A DNA stretch of 64,000 bases from Huiozyma naganishii CBS 8797 (GCF_000348985.1 NC_035927.1:682001-746000); one strand, 5' to 3'. Positions 29,536-41,380 are shown, numbered from the stretch's first letter. Translations and numbers: made by a program. The notes: a model not told the origin generated them from the letters alone.

Positions 29536-32500
29536 ATGTACATTCGAAGGGTCAGATATTTGCTGTTTTTGTTTGTAGCATTGGCCAGAATTGGTACTGC
29601 TCTAGTGATTAGCACTGATACAACCCTGACTGGTAGTCAAACTTTCAGTGATCCCGTTACAGTAGAGAAGGGAGCAACTTTGACATTGGAATCTGGCTCT
29701 CTATATTTGTTTAAGAGTGACTTGACTGTATACGGTTCTTTAAATATCGACCTTAGTGACTCGCAAAATGGGCTTTCACTGTCGACTACTTCTTCCTTCA
29801 TCAATACAGGAAATATCAGTATTCATGTTGTCGGAACCGTTCTCATGGACGTGAAGACTTTCCATAATTCTGGTACACTCTATCTAACAGGAACGGTTAC
29901 AAATAGCAACACTTCACCCTTGACCATGGGAGGATCACAGAGCTTTATCAACGACGGGATAATCGATATAGGTAGTCATGAAACAGAAAACACATCGATG
30001 GAAGTTCATTTGGGGGATGGTTCTACTTCAGTACCAATGGTGAACAACGGGAAAATCATAGTCAGTGGAATTTCGCCCTTGGTTAAAGGTTTGTCCGTCG
30101 ACGGGACAGAGGGCAAGAAAATATGGTTTACGAGACCTATTGAAGGAACCGGGTCCGTGGATATAACAAACAGTACTCTTATCCTCAACCCAGGCCAATA
30201 TTCCCCTGATCAAGATGTTACATTGCATGATTCTGCGATATTTTTATCCAGTTCTGGTGTTACCACTATAAGTGTTCACGGATTGAAAAACTCGGCGGTC
30301 GCCTACTCAGATAAAATGTTTGTAGATCCCACTACCATGTCAACTACTCTCGTAAACAATACGTTTTCTATCATTTTCTCAGATGCATCAGCACATATTA
30401 TTGATCTAGACCATGCAATAACGGTATGTGATGAAAATAGTGGGCAAGTTAACTACACTATTTACCAGGGTGGTTATCTTGTAGTGAACATGTTGGGCAC
30501 AGTTTTCACTGGGGCTATTACATCTATACCAAAACCAAAATCTCAAACGACCGTCCTTCCTGATGGTCACACTGTAAAAGAGACTAGCTCATACTACACG
30601 ACACCAGTGGACGGGACATGCGTGATAAAAACTACAGTAAATACAACAACTCTGCCGCCATCGACTACCAGCAGAGTTATGTCATCAAGCAAGCACTCTT
30701 CCAGGTTGAGCTCAAGCGTACTATCATCTTCTCACAGCTCATTGTCAAGCAGCACAATGGGATCCTCAAGCAAGTTTCGCTCTTTACAGATATCCTCGAA
30801 GAGCAGGACAACGCTTTCGTCAAGTATATTCCTTTCTCGGTCAGACACGTCATCGAGCGTGTCTGGGCAGGTATCCTTGTCCAGCGCTCCGGTTTCGTCT
30901 GGTTCCGCTGCGGTGTCCGGTGAGGAGAGATCAAGAAGCAAGACGGTGTCTTCTGCGAGTGCAAGCCAGAGCGCTGCCTCATCGAGGGGCTCGAAGTCAG
31001 CCACGTCATCGAGCGTGTCAAGACGGGTTTCCTCGTCCAGCGCTCCATCGAGCGTGTCTGGGCCGGTTTCCTCGTCCCGTGCTCCATCGAGCGTGTCTGG
31101 GCCGGTTTCCTCGTCCCGTGCTCCATCGAGCGTGTCTGGGCAGGTATCCTTGTCCAGCGCTCCGGTTTCGTCTGGTTCCGCTGCGGTGTCCGGTGAGGAG
31201 AGATCAAGAAGCAAGACGGTGTCTTCTGCGAGTGCAAGCCAGAGCGCTGCCTCATCGAGGGGCTCGAAGTCAGCCACGTCATCGAGCGTGTCTGTGCCGG
31301 TTTCCTCGTCCAGCGCTCCATCGAGCGTGTCTGGGCCGGTTTCCTCGTCCAGCGCTCCATCGAGCGTGTCTGGGCCGGTTTCCTCGTCCAGCGCTCCATC
31401 GAGCGTGTCTGGGCCGGTTTCCTCGTCCAGCGCTCCATCGAGCGTATCTGTGCCGGTATCCTTGTCCAGCGCTCCGGTTTCGTCTGGTTCCGCTGCGGTG
31501 TCCGGTGAGGAGAGATCAAGAAGCAAGACGGTGTCTTCTGCGAGTGCAAGCCAGAGCGCTGCCTCATCGAGGGGCTCGAAGTCAGCCACGTCATCGAGCG
31601 TGTCAAGACGGGTTCTTTCGTCGAGCGCTCCATCGAGCGTGTCTGTGCCGGTTTCCTCGTCCAGCGCTCCATCGAGCGTGTCTGGGCCGGTTTCCTCGTC
31701 CCGTGCTCCATCGAGCGTGTCTGGGCCGGTTTCCTCGTCCAGCGCTCCATCGAGCGTATCTGTGCCGGTATCCTTGTCCAGCGCTCCGGTTTCGTCTGGT
31801 TCCGCTGCGGTGTCCGGTGAGGAGAGATCAAGAAGCAAGACGGTGTCTTCTGCGAGTGCAAGCCAGAGCGCTGCCTCATCGAGGGGCTCGAAGTCAGCCA
31901 CGTCATCGAGCGTGTCAAGACGGGTTCTTTCGTCCAGTGCTCCATCGAGCGTGTCTGGGCCGGTTTCCTCGTCCAGCGCTCCATCGAGCGTGTCTGGGCC
32001 GGTTTCCTCGTCCAGCGCTCCATCGAGCGTATCTGTGCCGGTATCCTTGTCCAGCGCTCCGGTTTCGTCTGGTTCCGCTGCGGTGTCCGGTGAGGAGAGA
32101 TCAAGAAGCAAGACGGTGTCTTCTGCGAGTGCAAGCCAGAGCGCTGCCTCATCGAGGGGCTCGAAGTCAGCCACGTCATCGAGCGTGTCAAGACGGGTTC
32201 TTTCGTCCAGCGCTCCATCGAGCGTGTCTGTGCCGGTTTCCTCGTCCAGCGCTCCATCGAGCGTATCTGTGCCGGTTTCCTTGTCCAGCGCTCCGGTTTC
32301 GTCTGGTTCCGCTGCGGTGTCCGGTGAGGAGAGATCAAGAAGCAAGACGGTGTCTTCTGCGAGTGCAAGCCAGAGCGATGTATCGTTTTACGGTACCCAA
32401 TCAGCTTCCTTATCAATATCGTTAGAATCCGACAGCCAATCAGTTGATCATCGTTCATCTATCACTGCTGTTGCACCTGGAGAGAGATCCAGAAAAGTCA

Positions 32501-33447
32501 CTTTCTCATCATCGAAGGAAGCAGGGCGTGCGTCATCTTCGACCCATTCGATCAGCTCCTCTCTTGCCGTCGTGTCTCCTGAGGAAAGATCAAGGACCAG
32601 GACTGAACCTGAGGCATCATCCGAAACATTCACTTCTAAATCTATTCCGGGTGCTGACACGTCAGGAACTTCCATTGTTGAATCCACAACCCTACCTGGC
32701 AGTCTGTCAACTTCACATGTCTCCCACGATACCCAAATAGCTACAGGTCCTGTCGTTACATCTACGTCATCAGCTCTGGTCAAATCTATAGATGCATCAT
32801 TTCGTAAAAGGACTGTGTCTTCTTTCTCAGGAACTAGTGTTTCTACGCCTCCAATGCAAAGCCCTCGATACGGCAACAGTACGGTGCCAAGATCTTCGAG
32901 GAGCTATCCAGCTACAGTTCTAACCGGAGCTGGAAGCGAGACAGCTATCGTAAGATCCAAGACAACCACTAGACTATCTGAGTCATATACGAGACAAGTG
33001 CCACAGTCAACCGAGGGTCCACAGATAAGTACTGTGACCGCACATCAATACACTACAATCGAGTCTACCGTTGTTGTATGCGACTGTATAATGACGAAGT
33101 CTAATGGGGAGTACGTCTCTACCCATACGACATTCCCAGTAGACTCTCCGCCTACAGGGTTGTCCGGTGCATCGTATACTACTACAGTTGTAATCGCCAC
33201 TCCTAAGAAGAGTGCTACAGGTGATGGGCGTACCAGTACCGTTCAGAATCCGGGTTCTGTGAATGCACAAACATCAAAGGAGATAGTTTCAAACACTAAT
33301 GTTGCAGAACTTCCTGAAAGCACAACAACCTCAGCTAGGAGAATAACAACCCGCAATGTGCCCATTTATGAAGGTACAGGGTCAGTATTCCAGTCCAGAA
33401 ATTCACTGGTAACCATGTTTGTCCTAATCATTTTAAGTGTTTTATAA
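29536..33447 (+). CDS. GPI-anchored adhesin B with modular 13-residue repeats
   Basis: 1303-residue paralogue of adhesin A. Signal peptide (YLLFLFVALARIGTALV), Hyphal_reg_CWP-type region to about residue 340 (SFINDGIIDIGSHETENT), then a long Ser-rich stalk. Residues about 440-948 are a modular repeat: 22 copies of a 13-residue unit (SSVSGPVSSSSAP type) interspersed with six 39-residue spacers (VSSGSAAVSGEERSRSKTVS at their start). The conserved module VVCDCIMTKSNGEYVS follows near residue 1180, and a hydrophobic tail (LVTMFVLIILSVL) ends the protein as a GPI signal. The ATG at 29536 starts the signal peptide. The frame is open upstream through Glu/Gln repeats but only from a TTG (29437). The repeat section is much richer in GC than the ends of the gene. 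Confidence 0.88.
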   Translation: MYIRRVRYLLFLFVALARIGTALVISTDTTLTGSQTFSDPVTVEKGATLTLESGSLYLFKSDLTVYGSLNIDLSDSQNGLSLSTTSSFINTGNISIHVVGTVLMDVKTFHNSGTLYLTGTVTNSNTSPLTMGGSQSFINDGIIDIGSHETENTSMEVHLGDGSTSVPMVNNGKIIVSGISPLVKGLSVDGTEGKKIWFTRPIEGTGSVDITNSTLILNPGQYSPDQDVTLHDSAIFLSSSGVTTISVHGLKNSAVAYSDKMFVDPTTMSTTLVNNTFSIIFSDASAHIIDLDHAITVCDENSGQVNYTIYQGGYLVVNMLGTVFTGAITSIPKPKSQTTVLPDGHTVKETSSYYTTPVDGTCVIKTTVNTTTLPPSTTSRVMSSSKHSSRLSSSVLSSSHSSLSSSTMGSSSKFRSLQISSKSRTTLSSSIFLSRSDTSSSVSGQVSLSSAPVSSGSAAVSGEERSRSKTVSSASASQSAASSRGSKSATSSSVSRRVSSSSAPSSVSGPVSSSRAPSSVSGPVSSSRAPSSVSGQVSLSSAPVSSGSAAVSGEERSRSKTVSSASASQSAASSRGSKSATSSSVSVPVSSSSAPSSVSGPVSSSSAPSSVSGPVSSSSAPSSVSGPVSSSSAPSSVSVPVSLSSAPVSSGSAAVSGEERSRSKTVSSASASQSAASSRGSKSATSSSVSRRVLSSSAPSSVSVPVSSSSAPSSVSGPVSSSRAPSSVSGPVSSSSAPSSVSVPVSLSSAPVSSGSAAVSGEERSRSKTVSSASASQSAASSRGSKSATSSSVSRRVLSSSAPSSVSGPVSSSSAPSSVSGPVSSSSAPSSVSVPVSLSSAPVSSGSAAVSGEERSRSKTVSSASASQSAASSRGSKSATSSSVSRRVLSSSAPSSVSVPVSSSSAPSSVSVPVSLSSAPVSSGSAAVSGEERSRSKTVSSASASQSDVSFYGTQSASLSISLESDSQSVDHRSSITAVAPGERSRKVTFSSSKEAGRASSSTHSISSSLAVVSPEERSRTRTEPEASSETFTSKSIPGADTSGTSIVESTTLPGSLSTSHVSHDTQIATGPVVTSTSSALVKSIDASFRKRTVSSFSGTSVSTPPMQSPRYGNSTVPRSSRSYPATVLTGAGSETAIVRSKTTTRLSESYTRQVPQSTEGPQISTVTAHQYTTIESTVVVCDCIMTKSNGEYVSTHTTFPVDSPPTGLSGASYTTTVVIATPKKSATGDGRTSTVQNPGSVNAQTSKEIVSNTNVAELPESTTTSARRITTRNVPIYEGTGSVFQSRNSLVTMFVLIILSVL
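30853..32380 (+). repeat. Higher-order 39-bp modular tandem repeat
   Basis: Spacers of 117 bp begin at 30892, 31165, 31477, 31789, 32062 and 32296, giving intervals of 273, 312, 312, 273 and 234 bp. Between spacers lie 4, 5, 5, 4 and 3 copies of a 39-bp unit, with one copy before the first spacer. The spacer itself is 3 x 39 bp. All lengths are therefore multiples of 39 and of 3, so unit gain or loss never breaks the frame. The last spacer diverges after about 85 bases. Confidence 0.95.
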
Positions 33448-33703
33448 ATGAACACTGAAGGATACCGCTTATATGCTCCTCATTTTTGTATATAAATGAT
33501 ATACCACTGTTTTTTTGTATACTATATAAGAAGAAAAGGCTTTAGCTTTCTAAGATGTTGATCAACGATGTTTTCCATAGTCTATATTGATAAGTGAGTA
33601 ACTATGTGCTTGCTTTCTTCTATATTGTACATTAGTATACAAGACTAAGTGAGAGTGGAATCTTTTCTCTTTGTATACAGTTTTCCATCTCATTATCGTC
33701 TAG
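33448..33703. other. Adhesin B 3' flank and unknown left edge of the retroelement
   Basis: AT-rich, with several TATATA-like stretches and no open frame. No 5' LTR like the one at 37227 was found here, so the left end of the retroelement has been lost or lies in sequence I cannot recognise. Confidence 0.5.
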
Positions 33704-36700
33704 GATGATATACATCCAGATTATAATTTAACAACAGGGGCAGCCATCACCGTCGTAAACAACAAAAGTTTGTTACACGACATTCACCCATCGACAACGA
33801 AGATCTCAATAGCGTCGAGTGCTAACCACAACATACCGTTTACCCATGAAGGTATCGTTATCCTCCGTTTGTCCGATGACTCGACTATCAGGATCTTGGC
33901 ATTCTATGCTCCAACCATGACGAACAATTTGCTCAGCATGCACGATTTAGAACAAAACGGCCTGTGCCTGGACACAAGAATGAACATTTTGTATTCCACG
34001 AACCAGACCGCCAAAGCACATGTTATTATGCATGACTCGTTCCGCTGGCTATCTTTCCGTCATATAGTCTTCCCACCCAATGTCCCACCAGAAACGGTCA
34101 ATTCTCTCCTCACAAAACGCGCTTATCCATAGACTACTTGGTCATATCAATGTTCAGTCGCTTTACAAATCCATTAAGAATAAAACATTCCAACACCTCG
34201 AACTTTCCGACATCGACTGGGGCAACCTAGCTCAGTTCCAATGTGTGGACTGCCTACAAGGCAAAAGTCGTCAACACTCACATATCGTTGGTTCCAGGGT
34301 TAAACATCAAGAAAAATATTCCAACTTTGAATACCTACACTCCGATTTACTCGGACCGATTTCTTCTCCAAGCACGAACACCAAAGCGTGGTTCATCTCA
34401 TTTACTGATGAAACCACCAGATACCGTTGGGTCTACAAAATAACTGACAAGCGTGACACTACCATCCTACATATCCTAAAATCATTGATTGGCTACATCC
34501 GCAATCAATTCAAAGGAAATGTACTGGCTTTCCAATTCGACCGGGGCAGTGAGTTTACGAACAACATCGTCCGCACCTATCTCGCTGAAAACGGTATATC
34601 CACATTATACACCTCCGTAGGTGACCATCAATCAAACGGTGTAGCCGAACGTCTCAACCTAACGTTGATGAACGACTGCCGCACTCTGCTGAAAACTACC
34701 AATTTACCTTACCACTTATGGTTCTACGCTGTCCAATTTGCTACTCTGCTCAGAAACTCAGTTTACAACGACACATTACAATCTTCTGCTCGTGCCAAGG
34801 CTGGTCTACCCGGAATTGATGTCAAAAGCATCCTTCCATTTGGTCAACCTGTCATCGCGCACTTCACGAAGCTTAAAACGAAATTAAGATACAGAGGTGA
34901 ACAAGGATTTGCACTCGTCCCATCAGATAACTCCTGCGGATACCATATCTACATACCCAAGACCGGTGCGGTGGTTGACAGCACTAACTATGCTGTTATT
35001 CGATCAAATATCCAAATAAATTCCAAAGAAGACTACGATGACACCATATTTGATGATGTTATCGATAAACTAACCGATGCTGCTGCCCAGACCACTTCTG
35101 ACTTCGATGATGAAATGTTATCACCTCATCAGCCAACTGAAACAACAACGTTGCCCACTTTTCCAGATAGTAATGCTGCTATGCCATTGGATCCTCATAT
35201 CCTTCCTACCGACACGGACACCCTTAGGGTGGTACCTCCTGCGCGCAATTTACCGGATGATGATCCTGACGCTACTGATATTGAACCCATCACCAATGAG
35301 GACCCTTTAAATGAGCTCGATGAAAACATCAACATCGATCCTCAATTACTAGCAATTAACCATGATGTTCCATCTACTGAGCAAACATCACCTTCTGACG
35401 CTACCACCGACCATACGTCGCCTAGTTCCACTTTGGGTGGTAGATTAAATGAGGAACAATCCGCTCTCCTATCAAGGATCAAAAGAAAAAGAATAGAAAA
35501 TCAGGATGATGAAAGTGAAACTGAGGACGACCCAAAGGATGCAAAGAAACACAAGTTTAGCATCAACTATACTCAGGTAATTAAAACGATAACAAATAAT
35601 GTAAACACGAAGAACAGATCGATATTTTACCATCAAGCCATACAATACAACAGGAATGTGGAGGAAAATAAACTGTTCACAGAGGCATACAATAAAGAAG
35701 TCAATCAGCTGAAAAAGATGAATACCTGGGAAGAGAATGCAATAGATATCTCCGACGTCCCAAAGCAAAACGTTATAAACGCTATGTTCATTTTCACGGT
35801 TACGAGAGACGGAACACACAAGTGCAGGTTTGTGGCACGAGGTGACCAACAAGACCCGTTAACATTCCAGCAAGACCTAAAGTCCAATACCATTCATCAT
35901 TACGCCCTGATGAGTGCATTAGCTATGTCCCTTGACAACGGTTATCAGATTATCCAAATGGATATTTCTTCTGCTTACTTGTATGCAGATCTAAAGGAAG
36001 ATCTATACATTCGAACACCCCCACATTATGGAATGTCGAATAAAGTGTTCAAGCCCAAAAAATCATTGTATGGGCTGAAACAATCTGGCGCCAACTGGTA
36101 CCAAAAAATTAAGGAATTTCTAATAACAAATTGTCAACTTAAGGAAGTACCAGGATGGCTATGTGTATTCCACAAGGAAGAAGACGGTAAAATAATTATA
36201 ATATGTCTATTCGTGGACGACATGATAACCATGACTAATAGTAATGAATACGCCACATCTACTATACTAACTATCAAGGAGAAATTTGACACTAAATTTA
36301 TAAACGACGGTATAGGGAGTGAAGAAATAAGCTACGATATTTTAGGAATAGAAATAAAATACAAAAGAAACCATTACATGAAATTAGGCATGGAAACAAG
36401 CCTATCCAAGAAGTTACCAGAATTGGGAATAAATCTACAAACAAAAAGAAAAGTTCCTGGTACACCCCACGAAATCGTGAACGAAGACAAGGACTTGGAA
36501 GTGACTCAAGAAGAGTACAAGAAAAAAATTAAATGGATGCAGAAAATGATAGGTCTAGCGTCATATGTTGCTTACAAATACAGATTCGATCTCCTCTNNN
36601 AGTACGTGAACACATTGGCAAGATACACATTGTATCCATCTAACCAGGTAATAAGTCTGACAAAACAGTTAATACAATACTTATGGTGCACAAAGGAAAA

Positions 36701-37205
36701 ACAATTACTCTGGAAAAAGTCTGAATTCCAAGAGTTTGACACCAACTACTTATCGGCTATAACAGACGCGTCCCTTGCTAACCAAAAAAATTTAAAATCC
36801 CAATTTGGAAATATCTACCTACTAAACGGAAAAATTATAGGAGCAAAATCTTCCAAATCAACACTGACTTGTACATCCTCCACTGAAGCTGAACTATTTG
36901 CTGTGACAGAATCAATCCCACGATTACAAAACATAAGATTACTCATAGAAACCATATCTAACCTCCAAGTGAAATGCCTGATCATAAACTATAATATGCC
37001 ATGCATTACATCTATCAAAGAAGGAGATACTTCGATGGTAAAAGGTAAATTCTACGGAACAAAGTTACTAAGAACAAAAGAAGAAATCGACAATAATAAC
37101 TTAAACATAGAATACATTAACACGAAGAAGAATATTGCCGATGTGCTAACGAAACCTTTACCTGTTGCAGACTTTCAAAGAATATCTAAGATGATAGTAG
37201 ATTAA
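33704..37205 (+). pseudogene. Broken Ty1-like pol (protease remnant, integrase, RT, RNase H)
   Basis: An open frame after a stop at 33701 carries protease-like sequence and ends at 34132. The integrase part then continues in another frame, open to 37205, so there is a frameshift close to 34110-34130. The integrase has the HRLLGH...CVDC zinc-binding His/Cys set, LHSDLLG and FDRGSEF acidic residues and GVAERLN. The reverse transcriptase has QMDISSAYLYADL and the FVDD catalytic motif at 36210-36221. RNase H has AITDAS and SSTEAEL, and the end reads ADVLTKPL. At the place where the protease active site (DSG type) is expected the frame reads LTTGAAIT, so the catalytic Asp seems absent. The long frame after the shift looks otherwise well preserved, which suggests recent decay. 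Confidence 0.85.
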
Positions 37206-37226
37206 GCTATGACGATATGGGTGGTA

Positions 37227-37577
37227 TGTTGAATATAGAAAATGACCATTATAGGGGTGATAAGATATCATCATAGGCATAAACATTATATGAAACGAGA
37301 GTGATGCGTGGCAACTATGAAATGTATGACAATATTGCCACGAGGAAGTTAATATGTCGCACTATGAAACATGATCATATTCTGAGAATATCCGGGAAAT
37401 TCTCATATATATAAAGACTAGTGATATCCATAGTATCGGTCTCTATCTTCCTGATCATACAGAAGAGACCATCGAACCTTATACTTGTATAGTATAACTA
37501 AGAAGTCAATTTATCTAAGTCATCTCACATACTCTACTTAAAATGGATAGTCACGGCGAGAAAGACAATATCCAACA
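37227..37577 (+). repeat. 3' LTR of the Ty1-like element (351 bp)
   Basis: It begins TGTTG and ends CAACA, a 5-bp inverted terminal repeat of the standard TG...CA form, and starts 22 bases after the pol stop. A TATA-like TATATATAAAG occurs at about 37405-37415. An ATG at 37543 opens a short frame (MDSHGEKDNIQ) that reads to the LTR end, as in Ty1, where gag starts inside the LTR. Length is close to the 334 bp of Ty1. No partner LTR is present in the window. Confidence 0.8.
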
Positions 37578-38329
37578 CTTATCACCCCTTTAATAGTCAT
37601 TTTCTCTATTTAATAATAATTCATCAAAGCTTGTGTTGTATATGGTAAGAATCAGAGCTCATGGAAACCTTAATCACAATTGAAGCGAAAATTGAACAAA
37701 CGCAAATGATATTCCATGAATGATAACATTTAGGTATAGGCAGTAATGTATTTAATTGCTACTGGCCATCCATGTATTACTTTTCGGGGGGCTACAAGAA
37801 GCTAATCTTTTTGTAGTTTCACAAATTCTATAACGAGAAAAATTCATAAATATCGGATCTCATATTGAGAAAATGGGCAACCTATTAAACAAATGCCTAC
37901 ATCATTTTGAAACCCTTTGCTTAATAACATCGGTAGGGCAAAGGGTCTTAAACTGAAAATATATGTAACTGACAAAATTAGATCAAATATTCGACTAATG
38001 TACGATGCATATCTTTTCCCTTGAATTTATCAATTACACGGAAACTCATTTATTCAATGGAAGCCCCAAATAAAGGGATAAATGTGAAGTGCAGTCTTCC
38101 ACAGATTTGCTAGTCCATGTGGGATATACAATTACGTTGTTTTTCAATGTTCCCCGTCCAGTTAAGGGAAAATTATTTTAGAACGAAACACCGCAAACCA
38201 AGTTTCCCTCTCCAACACAAAAACAAACCGTGACAAAGTTGGACCATTGATGAATATATTCTATTTACAAGCTAGAAATGAATTGCGACTGCACATGTAG
38301 AAAGAATAAAGCAGTTAATTGTGTTCAAA
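37578..38329. other. Non-coding sequence between Ty LTR and MRP2, RHO1 absent
   Basis: 752 AT-rich bases without a significant open frame. RHO1 (YPR165W) lies between MMS1 and MRP2 in S. cerevisiae, but nothing like a Rho GTPase is found here or elsewhere in the island. Confidence 0.6.
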
Positions 38330-38677
38330 TCACCAAACACCCTTTTTGACACCAGGGAGCTCCCCTCTAAGAGACTTTTCTCTAAATTGTGTTCTACAAA
38401 GCCTGAAATCTGAGAGTACTGATCTCGCAGACCCGGATTCGACGCATCTGTTTTTCACCTGTGTCAATCTCGTGTAGTTTGGCATCATATTCAGCTTCAA
38501 CTGTGCTTGCAGTCTTAGCTTCGCTGGCAAGAGCGTGTTGCGAGCCATAAACTTGAGTGCCTTTGTTGTTGTTTCGTTTTCCTGGAACTGCTGTCTTTTG
38601 AAGTTATCCCGGATAACCCGAGTGTTGAGAAACCCGGGTGGAAGTTTCGTCTTGATTGGAAATCGGAACTGACCCAT
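38330..38677 (-). CDS. MRP2: Mitochondrial ribosomal protein uS14m
   Basis: 115-residue small-subunit protein of the mitochondrial ribosome, the same length as S. cerevisiae Mrp2 (YPR166C). The S14 core is visible in [20 protein letters not shown] and [20 protein letters not shown]. It marks the right border of the accessory island and restores the chr XVI gene order. Confidence 0.95.
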   Translation of the reverse strand: MGQFRFPIKTKLPPGFLNTRVIRDNFKRQQFQENETTTKALKFMARNTLLPAKLRLQAQLKLNMMPNYTRLTQVKNRCVESGSARSVLSDFRLCRTQFREKSLRGELPGVKKGVW

Positions 38678-39204
38678 TCTCTTTCACGTAAACCTTGTGT
38701 GTTAGTTCCCCTTGCGTCTAGACAACCACTGTACCTCCTAATGTCAATCACCGACGTCCATAGTGCCTCGTGTTAAAAGGGCTGTGAAAGAACTAACATT
38801 TCGATGTCAGCAAAATAGAAAGAGAAAAGGAAGTTTGCAGTCACGTGATTTTGGTGAAGTTATGACACCCCGTCGCACACAGTTGACTCAGCTTATCGGG
38901 CTCTCCTTCATAGAATCCGGTAGTACCACACTTCATATCCAAACGTATTTGTATTGCAATTATCGAGCTTTGTTGCAAAAGCGACCTTGTTTATGAGAAA
39001 TACATTTCAAGAGTATTAACTCCGGCCTCTGCTAAGACGACAGCTCACAAACCGTGGTACGAGGGACTTGCTGAAGGGGAGGAGGAATATTTTTTGTAGT
39101 TTATGAACTTGGAAAGCTAATATCTATCAATTATATATTCCTCTGTGGAGCGTGGTTATTTCATCTAAATGTCGTAAGGTTCCTTAGGTAGGAAATGTCG
39201 TTAT
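38678..39204. other. MRP2 upstream region with TCACGTGA
   Basis: 527 bases between the MRP2 start and the end of the TDH pseudogene. A TCACGTGA box lies at 38841-38848, about 165 bases upstream of MRP2. Nothing else can be called. Confidence 0.45.
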
Positions 39205-40567
<1,363 letters not shown>

Positions 40568-41380
40568 TTACTGTTTGCCCTGCGCATCCTTGAGGTACTG
40601 GGCAAATTTGCTCGTCTCGTGAATACCACACTCGGTCTTCGTCTTGCCCTTCCAGCGGCCCGCTCTCTCGTCCTCTCCCTCTTTCACGGGCAACGTCGAG
40701 TGGTAGTCACCGATGGAGCGGTACCCGTACTGCAGCAGTTCGTTGCAGGGGACACCATTCTGCTTGATGTACTGCTCGACGGTTTTGAAGTCCCACAGCA
40801 TGAGTGGGTTGATCTTGATGATGTGGTTCAACTCGTCGACCTCGACGTACTGCAGCGAGCTTCTCGAATCACCCTGTGACCGTCTTCTCCCAGTGAACAC
40901 GGCAGCAACGTTCAAAGTCTTGTACGCGCGTGCGGCGGGCTCCACTTTTACGAGGAAATCGTACTTCACATCGTCACGCTCCCATAACAAGTCCCCCTGC
41001 AGTGCTGCAAACTCGGCCTCCGTCGAGGCACTCTGTGGCCGGAACACGTGTACGGTCTCCCCGAGCGGTGTATAATACTTCTTCTGTATGGTCTCAAGCA
41101 ACTCGAGTGTTTGCGGAAAGTGGTGCAACGTGTCGATGAAGATGAGGGGCACGGGCGGTGTCCCCGCCGGGTTCTCATCCCTCAGTTTCTGCAACATGTC
41201 GATAGTCGCGAGCCCGGTCAGCCCGAACGCCGTAGTCTGGAACAACCCTGGGAACGTCACGATAGCCCAACGTAAAATCTCCTGCGGCGTCGCAAGCGTC
41301 CCCAAGTACTTGTTCCAATGCGCCAGTTGCTCGTCAGTGACCGTAGTCCCGTTATTCAAAGTGTAAACGCGACCAGTCAT
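40568..41380 (-). CDS. MET16: PAPS reductase
   Basis: 270-residue 3'-phosphoadenylylsulfate reductase, which reduces PAPS to sulfite with thioredoxin during sulfate assimilation. The adenine-nucleotide hydrolase-like fold is seen in VTFPGLFQTTAFGLTG and FIDTLHHFPQT. The catalytic Cys is in TECGIHE near the C-terminus (about residue 251). It is close to the S. cerevisiae length (261) and in its position (YPR167C). The promoter carries Cbf1 and Met31/32-type sites (separate entry). Confidence 0.96.
   Translation of the reverse strand: MTGRVYTLNNGTTVTDEQLAHWNKYLGTLATPQEILRWAIVTFPGLFQTTAFGLTGLATIDMLQKLRDENPAGTPPVPLIFIDTLHHFPQTLELLETIQKKYYTPLGETVHVFRPQSASTEAEFAALQGDLLWERDDVKYDFLVKVEPAARAYKTLNVAAVFTGRRRSQGDSRSSLQYVEVDELNHIIKINPLMLWDFKTVEQYIKQNGVPCNELLQYGYRSIGDYHSTLPVKEGEDERAGRWKGKTKTECGIHETSKFAQYLKDAQGKQ

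Larger units (their letters stand above)
33704..37577 (+). mobile_element. 5'-truncated Ty1/copia-type LTR retrotransposon
   Basis: A Ty1-like element keeping the end of the protease region, integrase, reverse transcriptase, RNase H and the 3' LTR. The 5' LTR, gag and the start of the protease are missing. The order integrase before reverse transcriptase defines the copia (Pseudoviridae) type. The stretch is in the same orientation as adhesin B and ends about 750 bases before MRP2. A 3-N gap lies at 36598-36600. The left boundary is approximate. I saw no tRNA gene nearby, although Ty1-class elements usually insert upstream of Pol III genes. Confidence 0.9.

Noticed and set aside
30853..32380. 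CRISPR-like direct repeat array
   Set aside because: The repeat is coding, in frame and composed of adjacent units in a eukaryotic adhesin; there are no unique spacers.
30677..32458. Long reverse-strand frames (593 and 537 codons) across the adhesin repeat
   Set aside because: They consist only of the 13-residue translation of the reverse complement of the tandem repeat, have no domain or sensible start, and exist because the repeat unit lacks stops in phase.
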